From JAHKLT01 sp046197865 (lineage in GTDB: Archaea; Methanobacteriota; Methanobacteria; Methanobacteriales; Methanobacteriaceae), in assembly GCF_046197865.1 (NCBI RefSeq), contig NZ_CP166990.1, positions 1,426,001-1,490,000 on the forward strand: DNA of 64,000 bases. Direction: 5' to 3'. How positions within the stretch are numbered: the stretch's first letter is position 1; each line of letters starts with the position of its first letter. Positions 16,677 through 25,859 of this stretch are shown piece after piece. Made by a program: the position numbers and the translations under genes. The notes below the pieces were generated by a model. The model was given only the letters and a program-made list of their open reading frames with translations, ran no database searches and was not told the DNA's origin.

Positions 16677-17695
16677 TTTAGATATTTATCCATTAATATA
16701 GCTGCTCCAATAGCTGGAGCTACAATACATTCTTCATGAGTCAAAAGCTCATCCATTGATTTTATTTTAAGATTTAATAATTTTGCTGCTTCATATGCTA
16801 AAATATCTTTTCCAAGACCAGTTGTTACAACAAAATCTAAATTTTGACATTTAACAACTTGATTTAAACAATCTGCAATTTGTTTTACTTGTTCTTTATG
16901 AATAAACTTTGATATTTCAACTATCTTATCATAAGATAAATAATCTAAATCACTACAAACCACTCTTGATATTCTTCTTGCACAATCAATCTTTTCTTTG
17001 GGCTTACCATCAAAAGTATCACAAATATAATCATTAATAGTGATTTTATCTAATACCATGTAAATATCTGCAGTTTGAGCAAATAATTCTGAAGCTATTC
17101 TATATTCTTTACCATTAATAGGAATTTTATCTAAAAAACTAGCTAAGTTAGTTCTTAAAGTTCCAGTATAAACCAGCTCACCAGTAGCTAATCTTTCATA
17201 ATCAGTTCTACCAATTGCACATTCTTTTCCATTTTTAATAGGTATAATATCAGTTGTTGTACTACCAGTATCAATAAAAATACAATTTTCATTAATTAAT
17301 GAAGCTATTTGAGAGGTAGCTATCCAATTAGCAGCTGCAGCATCTAAAGGATTATTTTTAATATTATCTAATGAAATAACTCCGTTTTGACCTACAAAAG
17401 CTATTGGGCAATTAAATAAAGATTCACATTTATAAACAACATCTAAAACTCCTTCTTTTTTAGTTTCATATGCATCTACAAGTTCTGATGTCATTGAAAT
17501 ACAAACTGCATCTAATGACTCAATAGGACATATTTTTTCAATTAGCTTTTTTAATCTCTCAGTAAGTTCATGATTATTAGACCACATTGGCAAATATTCA
17601 TATTCTATTTTAATTGAATTTATTTTATTTTCCTTAAAATCAACAATAGCTAAATCTGTGTTTGCACCACCTATGTCTAACCCAGCTATTTTCAT
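16673..17695 (-). CDS. mfnF: Methanofuran biosynthesis protein MfnF
   Basis: A 340-residue member of the hydantoinase/oxoprolinase-like ASKHA fold matching MfnF. MfnF couples the glutamyl-tyramine moiety to the furan methylamine phosphate, forming the methanofuran core. The N-terminal phosphate loop is IAGLDIGGANTDLAI (residues 3-17), and a second nucleotide-binding loop is IFIDTGSTTTDIIPI near 137-151. A C-terminal TTGLGKDILA and APAIGAAIL complete the fold. The start overlaps the mfnD stop by four bases (ATGA), so the two genes are translationally coupled. Confidence 0.88.
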   Translation of the reverse strand: MKIAGLDIGGANTDLAIVDFKENKINSIKIEYEYLPMWSNNHELTERLKKLIEKICPIESLDAVCISMTSELVDAYETKKEGVLDVVYKCESLFNCPIAFVGQNGVISLDNIKNNPLDAAAANWIATSQIASLINENCIFIDTGSTTTDIIPIKNGKECAIGRTDYERLATGELVYTGTLRTNLASFLDKIPINGKEYRIASELFAQTADIYMVLDKITINDYICDTFDGKPKEKIDCARRISRVVCSDLDYLSYDKIVEISKFIHKEQVKQIADCLNQVVKCQNLDFVVTTGLGKDILAYEAAKLLNLKIKSMDELLTHEECIVAPAIGAAILMDKYLN

Positions 17696-18759
17696 TTAAG
17701 AATCTCCATACTCAATTGATTCTCATCTTTTTTAAAGAAAACATAGCCTGAAAAGGATACTTCTTTTTCTAGATCATTTAATTCAATTTTATTATCTAAT
17801 AAATTTATAATACTTTCTCCAATATTAAAATTAGCTATTTTTTGAAGAGCAGCATAAGGAGTAGTGAATCTAGAATTAATTTCAATAAGATAAACTTTAT
17901 CTTCACTTAATATCAAATCCACACCAATAAAACCTTTAATACCTTTAATAGATTCAACTGCTTCAACAGAAGTATTAAATATATCTTCTTTATATTCAGA
18001 ATCATGAGGTAACCAACCTCCTAAATAGTTTTCAGCGCCCTTTGTTAATGTCATGTTTTGTTTATTTAAACTAATAGGAATTGTTTTATTACCATCACTA
18101 ATTAAACTAACACTAATATCTATTCCTTCAATAAATTTTTGTACTAATATAAATGAGTTCATAGGAAAATCATTTTTTAAATTAATAATATCATCTAAAT
18201 TGCTAATTAAACTAACACCTTCACAATCAATCCCATTTACAGGTTTTATAATAATTTTAGAATTTTTCCAATTATTAAATACTGAAATTAATTCATTTTT
18301 CCAATCTTCTTTTGAATTTATTTGGATTTTAACAGTCTCAGGTTGTAAAACTACATTTTTAAGTTTGTTATATGTATTAAATTTATTAGAACACAATAAT
18401 GTTGCATTAGAATCTGAATTATATATTTTAACATTGTTATTTTCAAGAATCTTAGTTAATTTATATAATTTCATTTCATTCTCACCAGCAATAAAAACTG
18501 CTCTTTTAAAATGTCCTGAATTAATATTAAGCCAAAATTCTAAATTTTCATCAATAAAAATTATATTAATATCTTTATAATCTTTTACTAAATACTCATA
18601 AGACTTATGCATTACTAAAAAAATATCAAAAGATTTTAAATCTTCAATTAGAGCCAAAATTAAAGATTCAGCCTCTGATTTTATATCAGTGTTGTTTTCA
18701 CCTGAAGCAGTGAAATATTCAAATAGCAAAATTGAATCTTCATTAACATTTTTTAACAT
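17692..18759 (-). CDS. mfnD: Tyramine--L-glutamate ligase MfnD (ATP-grasp)
   Basis: A 355-residue ATP-grasp ligase that joins tyramine to the gamma-carboxyl of glutamate early in methanofuran synthesis. It starts ILLFEYFTASGEN, the usual MfnD beginning. The ATP-grasp core spans about residues 100-320, with IIIKPVNGIDCEGV near 169-182, LVQKFIEGIDISVSL near 204-218 and VYLIEINSRFTTPYAA near 285-300 for metal binding. It is the first gene of the mfnD-mfnF pair. An AT-rich stretch with a TATA-like sequence lies upstream. Confidence 0.9.
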   Translation of the reverse strand: MLKNVNEDSILLFEYFTASGENNTDIKSEAESLILALIEDLKSFDIFLVMHKSYEYLVKDYKDINIIFIDENLEFWLNINSGHFKRAVFIAGENEMKLYKLTKILENNNVKIYNSDSNATLLCSNKFNTYNKLKNVVLQPETVKIQINSKEDWKNELISVFNNWKNSKIIIKPVNGIDCEGVSLISNLDDIINLKNDFPMNSFILVQKFIEGIDISVSLISDGNKTIPISLNKQNMTLTKGAENYLGGWLPHDSEYKEDIFNTSVEAVESIKGIKGFIGVDLILSEDKVYLIEINSRFTTPYAALQKIANFNIGESIINLLDNKIELNDLEKEVSFSGYVFFKKDENQLSMEILK

Positions 18760-18832
18760 AATATTATATATTTAATAATTAATATTAAACATTTTTCATA
18801 TCGTTATTTTGAATGGTTTAATTTTATGTAAA

Positions 18833-18985
18833 AATAAATGCAGCTAATAGTTTTTCTGTGTGGTTGGAATTAATTATAATTGGGAGTAATTATAATATAC
18901 ATTTTTTAGAGAAAAATTTTCTATATGTTTAGATTTAAAAAATATTTTTTAAAATTGTTTTTTGTTACTATTAGCTGCAGTTATT
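18833..18985. repeat. 153-bp element bounded by an 18-bp inverted repeat
   Basis: AATAAATGCAGCTAATAG (18833-18850) and CTATTAGCTGCAGTTATT (18968-18985) are reverse complements with one mismatch; 12 bases are perfect. They bracket 117 bases with no reading frame but with smaller AT palindromes. The element fills much of the gap between the adhesin terminator and mfnD. It could be a MITE-like remnant with terminal inverted repeats, although no target-site duplication is seen, or a structured RNA. The rest of the 344-base gap holds the adhesin terminator and AT-rich DNA before mfnD. Confidence 0.55.
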
Positions 18986-19010
18986 CATCTTAACTTATAA
19001 AATATACTTT

Positions 19011-19064
19011 AAAAAAAATAATCTATTATATCCAAGAATAATAATGATACTTTCCCGGATATAA
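19011..19064 (-). terminator. Hairpin plus T-run terminator of the large adhesin gene
   Basis: On the minus strand, 40 bases after the adhesin stop, TTATATCC and GGATATAA (outer edges 19064 and 19026) form a perfect 8-bp stem around a 23-base loop. A run of eight T (19018-19011) follows shortly. The arrangement is that of an intrinsic terminator. Confidence 0.5.
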
Positions 19065-19103
19065 AAGAGTAAATAATTTATTTTAGTTTTTTGTTTTAAT
19101 TTC

Positions 19104-21944
19104 CTATGGTACGATTATTAGTGTTGATACATCAGTTACACTGGAGTATGCTGTTGCAAGGTAGTGTCCTGATTCTAAGCTAACGTCTAATCTTACAAGT
19201 CCTAGCATGTCGGTGACTAGGTTGGATATCCAGCCGTGAATGTTTATTCTTATGTTTTCACCTTGTATTGGTGTTCCTTGACCATTTAATGCTTGTACAA
19301 CATATTCTATTCCACCATCTCCACGAGAGTAAGTGTATGCATTTAATACTGGAATAACATAAACACTATTACTAATTTTTAAGCCATTAGGGTGTTCAGC
19401 GGTTAAGATATAATACCCAGGGTCTAAATTAATGTTTAATTTTGCTATACCACTTGCATTGGTGAGTCTGTGATATAATACACCATTAATGTTCATTGTT
19501 GCATTTACACCTGCTAAAGGATTACCTTCACCATCTAATAAAGTAACATAGTATTCTGTACCATTTTTAAAGAACTTAAATACATCATCACCAAAAATAT
19601 TAGCTTTAACAACAACACTGTTATTAACACTACGTTGTGTGATGTTTTCTGTTCTTGTAGCTGTAGTAACTGCAGTATAAGTACCAGGATCTAATTTAAT
19701 ATTTAAATAAGCAGTACCATTAATATCTGTAGTTCTAGTGTAAGTTACACCGTTGATTGTGATTTTAATTTCTTCACCTGCTGCTGGTCTACCTAATGAA
19801 TCACCAAAGTAAATTTCCAATCTTTGGGAACCAAGATAATACTTATCCACATCATTAGTCTCAAAATAATAAGTAAAAGCAACAGATAATCTAGCAGTCT
19901 TAACAGTCAAATTATTTCCACCAGCATACAAACCAGTAATCAATGACTCATCAGACCTCATAATAGTATATACACCTTCATAAGTACCATTAGCTAAAGA
20001 ATCAGCAATCATGATATCTTCAATATCTCCAACTTTAATTGTGATATTCTGACCAACAATAACATTACCATTATCATCAGTTAAAAAAGCATCAAGTAAA
20101 AAATCATCTAACATATAACCAATAAAAGAATTATTACTATTAATAGTCATAACAACTTCACTTAAGATTGTTCCATAGTTGTATATTCCCGGAGCATCAG
20201 AATTAATAGTATTATTATTTAAATACATTTTTCCAAGATCATTGTAGATTATTGTTCCTTCACCTGTAAATTTACTAATATCAATAATTGCTAGTCCTCT
20301 TTCTAACCATACAGCTGTACCGTCTTCAGCAATGTTATTGATGAATTGTGATTCACTAATAAACATGTCATCTGAGTATTCATTATTGATTGCTCCTCCA
20401 CGATAAGCACTATTAGCTTCAAATAATACACAATTCATAATAAAATTAAATGAATCCATAGAATAGATTGCACCGCCAAAACGCTCAGCTTTATTACCAG
20501 TAAAATTAACATCACCAAAAACAATATTATGAGCATCACGATTATAAACCGCTCCACCACTAATACCTGCACTATTATTTACAAACTCAGAATCACCAAC
20601 AACAAAAACATCTAATTCACGAATATAAATAGCACCACCATCTTCAACTGCAACATTATTTTCAAAATAAGCATTTTCAATAGTAAATCTATGACCATCA
20701 CGAACATAAATAGCACCACCAGTTCTATTAGCTTTATTATTAACAAAAATAGAAGTTTCAGTGATAGTAACATCATTTCCAGTATTATATATTGCTCCAC
20801 CACTATAATCAGCTTCATTACCTACAAAAGAAGACTCACCAGAAATCTCAAAATTATTTCCAGTATTCCCTATTGCTCCACCATATTGACCAGCTTCATT
20901 TTTTTCAAAAACATTAGTTCCATTTATACTAAAATTAGCTCCTTCATTAGACATTGCCCCATAGTTATTTCCAGCAGAATTATTTATAAAAACATTATCC
21001 CCACTCATAACAAAATTTGCACCACTATTAAAAAAAGCACCATAATTATTTCCAGCAGAATTATTTATAAAAACATTATCCCCACTCATAACAAAATTTG
21101 CACCACTATTAAAAAAAGCACCATAGTTATTTTCAACAGAATTATTTATAAAAATATTAATTCCACTCATGGTAAAATTATCACCAGAATTACGGAAAGC
21201 ACCCACATTATTTGTAGCAGAATTATTTATAAAAACATTATCCCCACTCATAACAAAATTTGCACCACTATTAAAAAAAGCACCATAATTTCTCACAGCA
21301 AAATTATTTATAAAAATATTAATTCCATTCATAGATGAATTATCACCAGTAGTTTGAATAGCACCAAACTCATATAAAGCAGAATTATTTATAAAATTAT
21401 TAGTTCCATTCATTGAAAAATATTTTGCTTGATTGTAAATTCCTCCACGACTATATGCATGGTTATTTTCAAATGTACAATCTGTTATTGTTAAATTTTC
21501 AGCATTAGTAGTAGTATATATTGCTCCACCATAACCAGTTGTATAGTTTGCATTTTTAAATGTTATGTTTATTAATGTTATTCCATGTGCAGTTATTTGG
21601 AATATTCTTCCAATTGTTTGCCCATCTGGTGATGTTCCAATGATGGAAAATCCATTACCATTAATAGTTAAATTCTTTTGATTAATGTTAATTCCATTAG
21701 TAAATCCAGTTTCGAGATTTCCTCTTTGTACATCGCCTACTAAGTTTACTACTCCATTTTCTCCTGCAGTTGCTATTGCACTGCTTAAATTAGTAAAAGT
21801 CCCTTCAGAACTTGTTGTTGCATATATTTGGTTTTTTTCTCCTACAATAGTATCATCTATGTTGTCTGCTGCTACGCCAGCTACAGATGCAAAGAATAAT
21901 AACACAAAAACTAGTATGGAGAAAGTTTTTTTATTAAATATCAT
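19104..21944 (-). CDS. Large adhesin-like protein with near-identical beta-helix repeats
   Basis: A 946-residue surface protein. The signal peptide (FSILVFVLLFFASVAGVAA) ends near residue 27. Residues of about 60-560 are right-handed beta-helix repeats of the form FVMSGDNVFINNSAGNNYGAF, several nearly identical in a 27-residue period, then more varied GGAIYN-type repeats. From about 610 to the end come Ig-like repeats with the pattern GVxYxRxTDxNGTAYLNIKLDPGTY. No C-terminal membrane anchor or sorting signal is visible. It resembles the protein at 7.4-10.1 kb in design but is richer in G and C toward the C-terminus. It is probably a cell-surface adhesin whose repeats vary by recombination. 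Confidence 0.9.
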   Translation of the reverse strand: MIFNKKTFSILVFVLLFFASVAGVAADNIDDTIVGEKNQIYATTSSEGTFTNLSSAIATAGENGVVNLVGDVQRGNLETGFTNGININQKNLTINGNGFSIIGTSPDGQTIGRIFQITAHGITLINITFKNANYTTGYGGAIYTTTNAENLTITDCTFENNHAYSRGGIYNQAKYFSMNGTNNFINNSALYEFGAIQTTGDNSSMNGINIFINNFAVRNYGAFFNSGANFVMSGDNVFINNSATNNVGAFRNSGDNFTMSGINIFINNSVENNYGAFFNSGANFVMSGDNVFINNSAGNNYGAFFNSGANFVMSGDNVFINNSAGNNYGAMSNEGANFSINGTNVFEKNEAGQYGGAIGNTGNNFEISGESSFVGNEADYSGGAIYNTGNDVTITETSIFVNNKANRTGGAIYVRDGHRFTIENAYFENNVAVEDGGAIYIRELDVFVVGDSEFVNNSAGISGGAVYNRDAHNIVFGDVNFTGNKAERFGGAIYSMDSFNFIMNCVLFEANSAYRGGAINNEYSDDMFISESQFINNIAEDGTAVWLERGLAIIDISKFTGEGTIIYNDLGKMYLNNNTINSDAPGIYNYGTILSEVVMTINSNNSFIGYMLDDFLLDAFLTDDNGNVIVGQNITIKVGDIEDIMIADSLANGTYEGVYTIMRSDESLITGLYAGGNNLTVKTARLSVAFTYYFETNDVDKYYLGSQRLEIYFGDSLGRPAAGEEIKITINGVTYTRTTDINGTAYLNIKLDPGTYTAVTTATRTENITQRSVNNSVVVKANIFGDDVFKFFKNGTEYYVTLLDGEGNPLAGVNATMNINGVLYHRLTNASGIAKLNINLDPGYYILTAEHPNGLKISNSVYVIPVLNAYTYSRGDGGIEYVVQALNGQGTPIQGENIRINIHGWISNLVTDMLGLVRLDVSLESGHYLATAYSSVTDVSTLIIVP
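20971..21375 (-). repeat. Five 81-bp tandem repeats inside the adhesin gene
   Basis: Units begin at about 20971, 21052, 21133, 21214 and 21295. Each encodes 27 residues, one or more turns of the beta-helix. The units at 20971, 21052 and 21214 share stretches of more than 60 identical bases, while the two others differ at several places. Such DNA-level identity points to recent duplication or gene conversion and allows unit gain or loss. Confidence 0.8.
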
Positions 21945-22389
21945 TTTCCCACATAAACCTCCAATTTTTAATCGAGTTTTTACTAAATAAAAAAACTATA
22001 AAATACTTAGAAAAATCAAAAAAAAGAATTATCAAAAAATATAGTTAAATTACTTTTAAATATTATAATCTTCACTATTAATCTTCATTTTCTAAATAAA
22101 TCACTATTATTTTAATAAAATACATTGATTTTTATAAATATTCACATAGCTTTTCTTATTAAAAACCACAGCATATTTTCATACTGCGATATATTATATT
22201 AATATACACAAAATTTAGAAAAAAATAAAACTTTATTAAGTATTTAAATAGCTATTAAATAACATTTTTATATTATAAACTTAAAATTAACAAATAAAAA
22301 TACTTTATCATAAATATAACTTAATTAATTAATGCATTGTATTATTTAAAAGAAAAAATATTATAATATTATTATAATAAATTTAAGCT
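21945..22389. other. AT-rich intergenic region between adhesin and integrase remnant
   Basis: A gap of 445 bases holding the upstream region of the adhesin on the minus strand and of the integrase remnant on the plus strand. I find no reading frame, RNA gene or convincing repeat in it. The DNA is extremely AT-rich, so TATA-like words are too common to assign a promoter. Confidence 0.5.
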
Positions 22390-23447
22390 ATGATAATTCA
22401 AAATCAAAAAGATATAGAAAATTTTCATAAGATTAGAGGTCATTCAAAAACAACTATAACTAACTACAAAAATTCATTAAAGAAATATTCCAAATTTCAC
22501 AACATTTCAATATCTAAACTAATAGAAGAAGCAATTAACGAGCAAAAAGAGAAAATACCTCATCATGAACTAAAAATTTACAATAGAATATTAGATTTTA
22601 GAACGGATTATTTAATTCCAAATTTTGTAAATAACAGTGTTTTATCTCATGAGACAAGAATAAAAACTTTTTACAGATGTTTTAGAATTGAAGTGCCTAA
22701 TTTACCTCCTATAAATAAAAAGATTCTTAAAAAAAATCCAATAATTACATATGATGATATTTTAACTAAAGAAGAACTTATAAAAGGATTAAAACATTCT
22801 AATAAATATTTAAAATCAAGAATTATGATGATGATATCAAGTGGCACAGCTATCCAAGAAACACAAAATATTACTAAAAAAGACTTTTATAAGTCTACTT
22901 ATTCTTATCACAAATCAGAAAATTTAGAAGAAGCTTTAAAATATTAATAAAAAGAAAGGATATTATTCCAACATTTAAATTATATAGATCAAAAACAGGA
23001 AAAACATATTATTCTTTTTGTACTCCTGAGACAACAAAAGTTATCATTGAGAGTTTATTTGAAGAAAATAATAAGGATTTAAGTAAAAACCTTTTCAAAT
23101 ACTCGAAAAGCAATGTAAACTATTTATGTAAAAGAATTAATGATAAATGCAGATTTAAAAAAGCAGGAGGATATTCTCGATTTTCACCACATATGTTTAG
23201 AAGATTTAACTCAACACAATTAAACCAAAATCAAGATATAGCTGGTGAGATGTTGACAATGGAGTTAATTGATAATTTACAAGGAAGAGGAAAAGGATTA
23301 ACAAGAGAAGCATATTTTAAAAGTAATCCAGAATTTCTTAAAAAAATTTATATAAATTGCATGAATAGTATTTCTTTATTTAATAAATATTATTTTAATA
23401 GTGAAAATAAAAAACTCTATGTAAAAAAATTAAAAAATAATATATAA
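22390..23447 (+). pseudogene. Tyrosine recombinase/integrase broken by a frameshift
   Basis: The first frame (22390-22947, 185 residues) has an N-terminal SAM-like core-binding domain (HSKTTITNYKNSLKKYSKFH). It then reaches the start of the catalytic domain (KSRIMMMISSGTAIQE). Moving back one base near 22935-22945 opens the frame DIIPTFKLYRSKTGKTYYSF, which runs to 23447. It contains the HxxR box (HMFRRF, about 23191-23208) and a tyrosine-bearing tail (TREAYFKSNPEFLKK). The usual first catalytic arginine (GLR) is replaced by GTA, so the enzyme may already have been inactive. One missing base explains the break. This suggests an old mobile-element integration next to the adhesin; no attachment site is recognised. 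Confidence 0.75.
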
Positions 23448-23608
23448 TATTCATATTTTTACAAAAATAAATAGAAAATTTTATATTAGATTATATTAAT
23501 ATAATATAAAAAAATTTTCCATACCATGTCTCAAAATCTAATTAATATTTAATTTATCCAAAAATATATTATCCATTAAAAAGAAAAGTATATAATGAGA
23601 TGAATAAA

Positions 23609-23803
23609 ATGTCTAAAGAAATCGATGAAGATAAAGCATTTGAAGCAGCATTAAAAGGAAAAATGGGTTGGAAATGTCCTTGTGCATTAGATATTATGGA
23701 TGAAAAATCTAAATTATTAGATTTATCTTGTAAAAAATGTGGAAAATCATTTAAATCAAATAAAGAAAAAGATTATTGTATGGATTGTTCAAAAGGAAGA
23801 TAA
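23609..23803 (+). CDS. Small zinc-ribbon protein of unknown function
   Basis: A 64-residue protein with six cysteines: CPCA in the first half, CKKC, then CMDC near the end, which suggests one zinc ribbon plus a further metal site. It is highly charged and has no membrane segment. I use the ATG at 23609 because GAGATGA lies just before it; the ATG at 23600 is part of that site. I do not recognise the family. It stands alone between the integrase remnant and an inverted-repeat element. Confidence 0.6.
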   Translation: MSKEIDEDKAFEAALKGKMGWKCPCALDIMDEKSKLLDLSCKKCGKSFKSNKEKDYCMDCSKGR

Positions 23804-23861
23804 TAAATTATTTTTATAATTTAGATAATCTTTTAAATAATAAAGATTAAAAATTTATTTA

Positions 23862-23985
23862 GTGTTGTATTGTGAAAAATTATTTTTAAAGATTGAACTC
23901 ACCACCTCATTCATATTTATCAACAAAAATGTGAGGATTAATCTCCAGGACTTTAACTAATAAATATTTTTTCATATTACAGCAC
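23862..23985. repeat. 124-bp element bounded by imperfect inverted repeats
   Basis: GTGTTGTATTGTGAAAAAT (from 23862) and the reverse complement of ATTTTTTCATATTACAGCAC (ending at 23985) match at most positions: GTGyTGTAwTrTGAAAAA. The interior is less AT-rich than the flanks and contains CCTCA and TGAGG that can form an inner stem. There is no reading frame. It could be a structured RNA or a small decayed mobile element. It lies between the zinc-ribbon gene and the frameshifted GyrI-like gene. Confidence 0.4.
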
Positions 23986-24024
23986 ATTTAATACTTATTT
24001 TAAAATATTTACACAAGTGATAGT

Positions 24025-24476
24025 ATGGATTTTGAAAAAAAGACTATTGAAACTGAAAAAGTGCTTATATTAATTATAAAGGAAATGTTGAAAATATGGG
24101 AGATTTGATGGAAAAACTAATGAATTACATTATTGAAAATAATGTTAATGTAATTGGAGCTCCTTTTTCACTTTATTATACTGATCCTAGTATGGTCAAA
24201 CCAGAAGATATGGTTTATGACATGGGTTTTCCAATAGCTGGTGAAGCTAAAGAAGAAGGTGAAGTTAAAATAAAAGAAATTCCAAAACACAATGTAATAT
24301 CTGGAATCCATAAAGGAGAATATACTAAATTAGGTGAAACTTATATGAGTATATGGAATTATATTACTGAAAATAAATTTGAACCTAATGGAATTCCAAA
24401 AGAAATTTATTTAAATAGTCCTACTGAAGTTTCACCAGATGAATTATTAACAGAAGTTCAATTTCCTATTGAATAG
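24025..24476 (+). pseudogene. GyrI-like small-molecule-binding protein with N-terminal frameshift
   Basis: The long frame from 24096 encodes a GyrI-like (SOUL/AraC effector-binding) domain: GAPFSLYY, KIKEIPKHNVISGIHKGEY and SPTEVSPDELLTEVQFPI. Its normal N-terminal strand is missing. That strand is found in another frame just upstream: ATG at 24025 (after GTGATA) gives MDFEKKTIETEKVL, and stepping back one base at about 24066 continues YINYKGNVENMGDLMEKL in the long frame, exactly the family pattern. So one T appears to be lost in CTTATATT. Either the gene is inactive, or translation starts at an internal ATG, or the base is a sequence error. Single-domain members bind small hydrophobic ligands. 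Confidence 0.75.
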
Positions 24477-24481
24477 CTTAT

Positions 24482-25801
24482 TTAATTATATTCATCAAAA
24501 ACTACAGTCATATCTTTTAAATTTAAATCATCATATGGAAAATGCATTTTATTAGAATAAGCTATTTTAACTAATGCATTAAATTTATTTTCAAATTCTT
24601 TAACGGTTATATCATTTCCAATAATACTTATTTTTCTATTAAATGATAACATAATATCATCTGGAGATTCAATAGTTAATAAATCGTTTTTATAAAAGCT
24701 TTCAATTGCATCTAATATTTTAAAAGCTGATGAACCATCACCATATGGATTTGAAGCTTTTTTCATAGCTTCTTTAAACTTTTCATCTTCAAGAATTTTA
24801 TTAGCTGTATCAACAATCTTTTTTGTATCAGATCCAACTAATATATTTCCACCAGCTGTTACTGTTTCAGGTCTTTCTGTATTATATCTTAATGTAAGAG
24901 CTGGAACATTTAATGTAATAGCTTCTTCTTGCAGGCCTCCAGAATCTGTTAAGATTAAACTAGATTTTGATAAAAGTAATAAAAAGTCTAAATATCCTAC
25001 TGGTTTTATAATATGAATATGATTTAAGTTTTCTAAATCTTTTAAAAGACCAAAATTCTCAAGTGTCTTTTTAGTTCTAGGATGAATTGGAAATATAATA
25101 TTCATTGAATTTAATTTTTTTAAAGCTTCGATAATACTTTTTAAACGTTTTTCATCATCTACATTTTCAGCTCTATGAATTGTTAAAGTTAAAATATTAT
25201 TTAACTTATCAATATTCAAATTAGCTAAAGATTCTTCTGTAATTTCTTTCTTCTCAGCTATTTTTAAATTTCTATAACATGCATCAACTATAGTGTTTCC
25301 TGTTAGGAAAATCTTTTTTCTTGAAATATCTTCTGATGCTAAATTAATAGCTGATTCTTCTGTTGGTACAAAATACATTTTTGAGCAGACATCTGCTGCT
25401 TTTCTATTAATCTCTTCAGGCATCGATTCATCAAAAGAACGTAAGCCTGCTTCAACATGTCCTACTGGAATGTGTAATTTAGATGAAACTAAAGCTCCTG
25501 CTAGAACTGCATTTGTATCTCCTTGAACAAGAACTATATCTACTTTTTCATCAACTAAAACCTCTTCTATTCCTTCCATCATCAAACCAGTTTGTTTTCC
25601 ATGTGAACCTGATCCTACATGAATATTATAATTAGGTGTAGGTAAATTCAAATCAATAAAAAAGTTTTCAGACATTTCTTTATCATAATGTTGACCAGTA
25701 TGAATTAAAACAAGTTCATGATTTCTTTTTTTAATCTCATCAATAACAGAAGCCATTTTTATTATTTCTGGTCTTGTTCCAAGTACAATAGCTATTTTCA
25801 T
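24482..25801 (-). CDS. wecB: UDP-N-acetylglucosamine 2-epimerase (non-hydrolysing)
   Basis: A 439-residue enzyme that interconverts UDP-GlcNAc and UDP-ManNAc for surface glycans. It starts KIAIVLGTRPEIIKMASVI and shows the signatures GQHYDKEMSE, VQGDTNA, HVEAGLRSFDESMPEEINR (about residues 116-134) and LTDSGGLQEEA (about 285-295). The catalytic core ends near residue 365. A further 70 or so residues (starting near ESFYKNDLLTIESPDD) extend past the normal end of the family and match nothing I know. GTGATA lies just before the ATG. It converges with the GyrI-like gene. Confidence 0.92.
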   Translation of the reverse strand: MKIAIVLGTRPEIIKMASVIDEIKKRNHELVLIHTGQHYDKEMSENFFIDLNLPTPNYNIHVGSGSHGKQTGLMMEGIEEVLVDEKVDIVLVQGDTNAVLAGALVSSKLHIPVGHVEAGLRSFDESMPEEINRKAADVCSKMYFVPTEESAINLASEDISRKKIFLTGNTIVDACYRNLKIAEKKEITEESLANLNIDKLNNILTLTIHRAENVDDEKRLKSIIEALKKLNSMNIIFPIHPRTKKTLENFGLLKDLENLNHIHIIKPVGYLDFLLLLSKSSLILTDSGGLQEEAITLNVPALTLRYNTERPETVTAGGNILVGSDTKKIVDTANKILEDEKFKEAMKKASNPYGDGSSAFKILDAIESFYKNDLLTIESPDDIMLSFNRKISIIGNDITVKEFENKFNALVKIAYSNKMHFPYDDLNLKDMTVVFDEYN

Positions 25802-25859
25802 TTTATCACTAAGTAATTTTAATAATTTAACTTATATTAAAACCTATATTAATATTTAT

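Noticed and set aside
18833..18985. An intact insertion sequence
   Set aside because: The 117 bases between the arms contain no transposase frame and no target-site duplication is visible.
20691..21338. A 215-codon plus-strand frame antisense to the large adhesin
   Set aside because: It is rich in Ile, Ser and Thr and follows the 81-bp repeats of the true gene on the other strand; the minus frame has a signal peptide and known repeats.
20971..21375. CRISPR-like regular repeats
   Set aside because: The repeats are contiguous 81-bp coding units in frame with the adhesin, without unique spacers and with no cas gene nearby.
22390..23447. A complete integrated virus or plasmid around the integrase remnant
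   Set aside because: No capsid, portal, replication gene or attachment repeat is seen nearby; only the broken integrase and small genes remain.
23862..23985. A tRNA gene (GTTCAATC resembles a T loop on the minus strand)
   Set aside because: No acceptor, D or anticodon stems can be formed around it.
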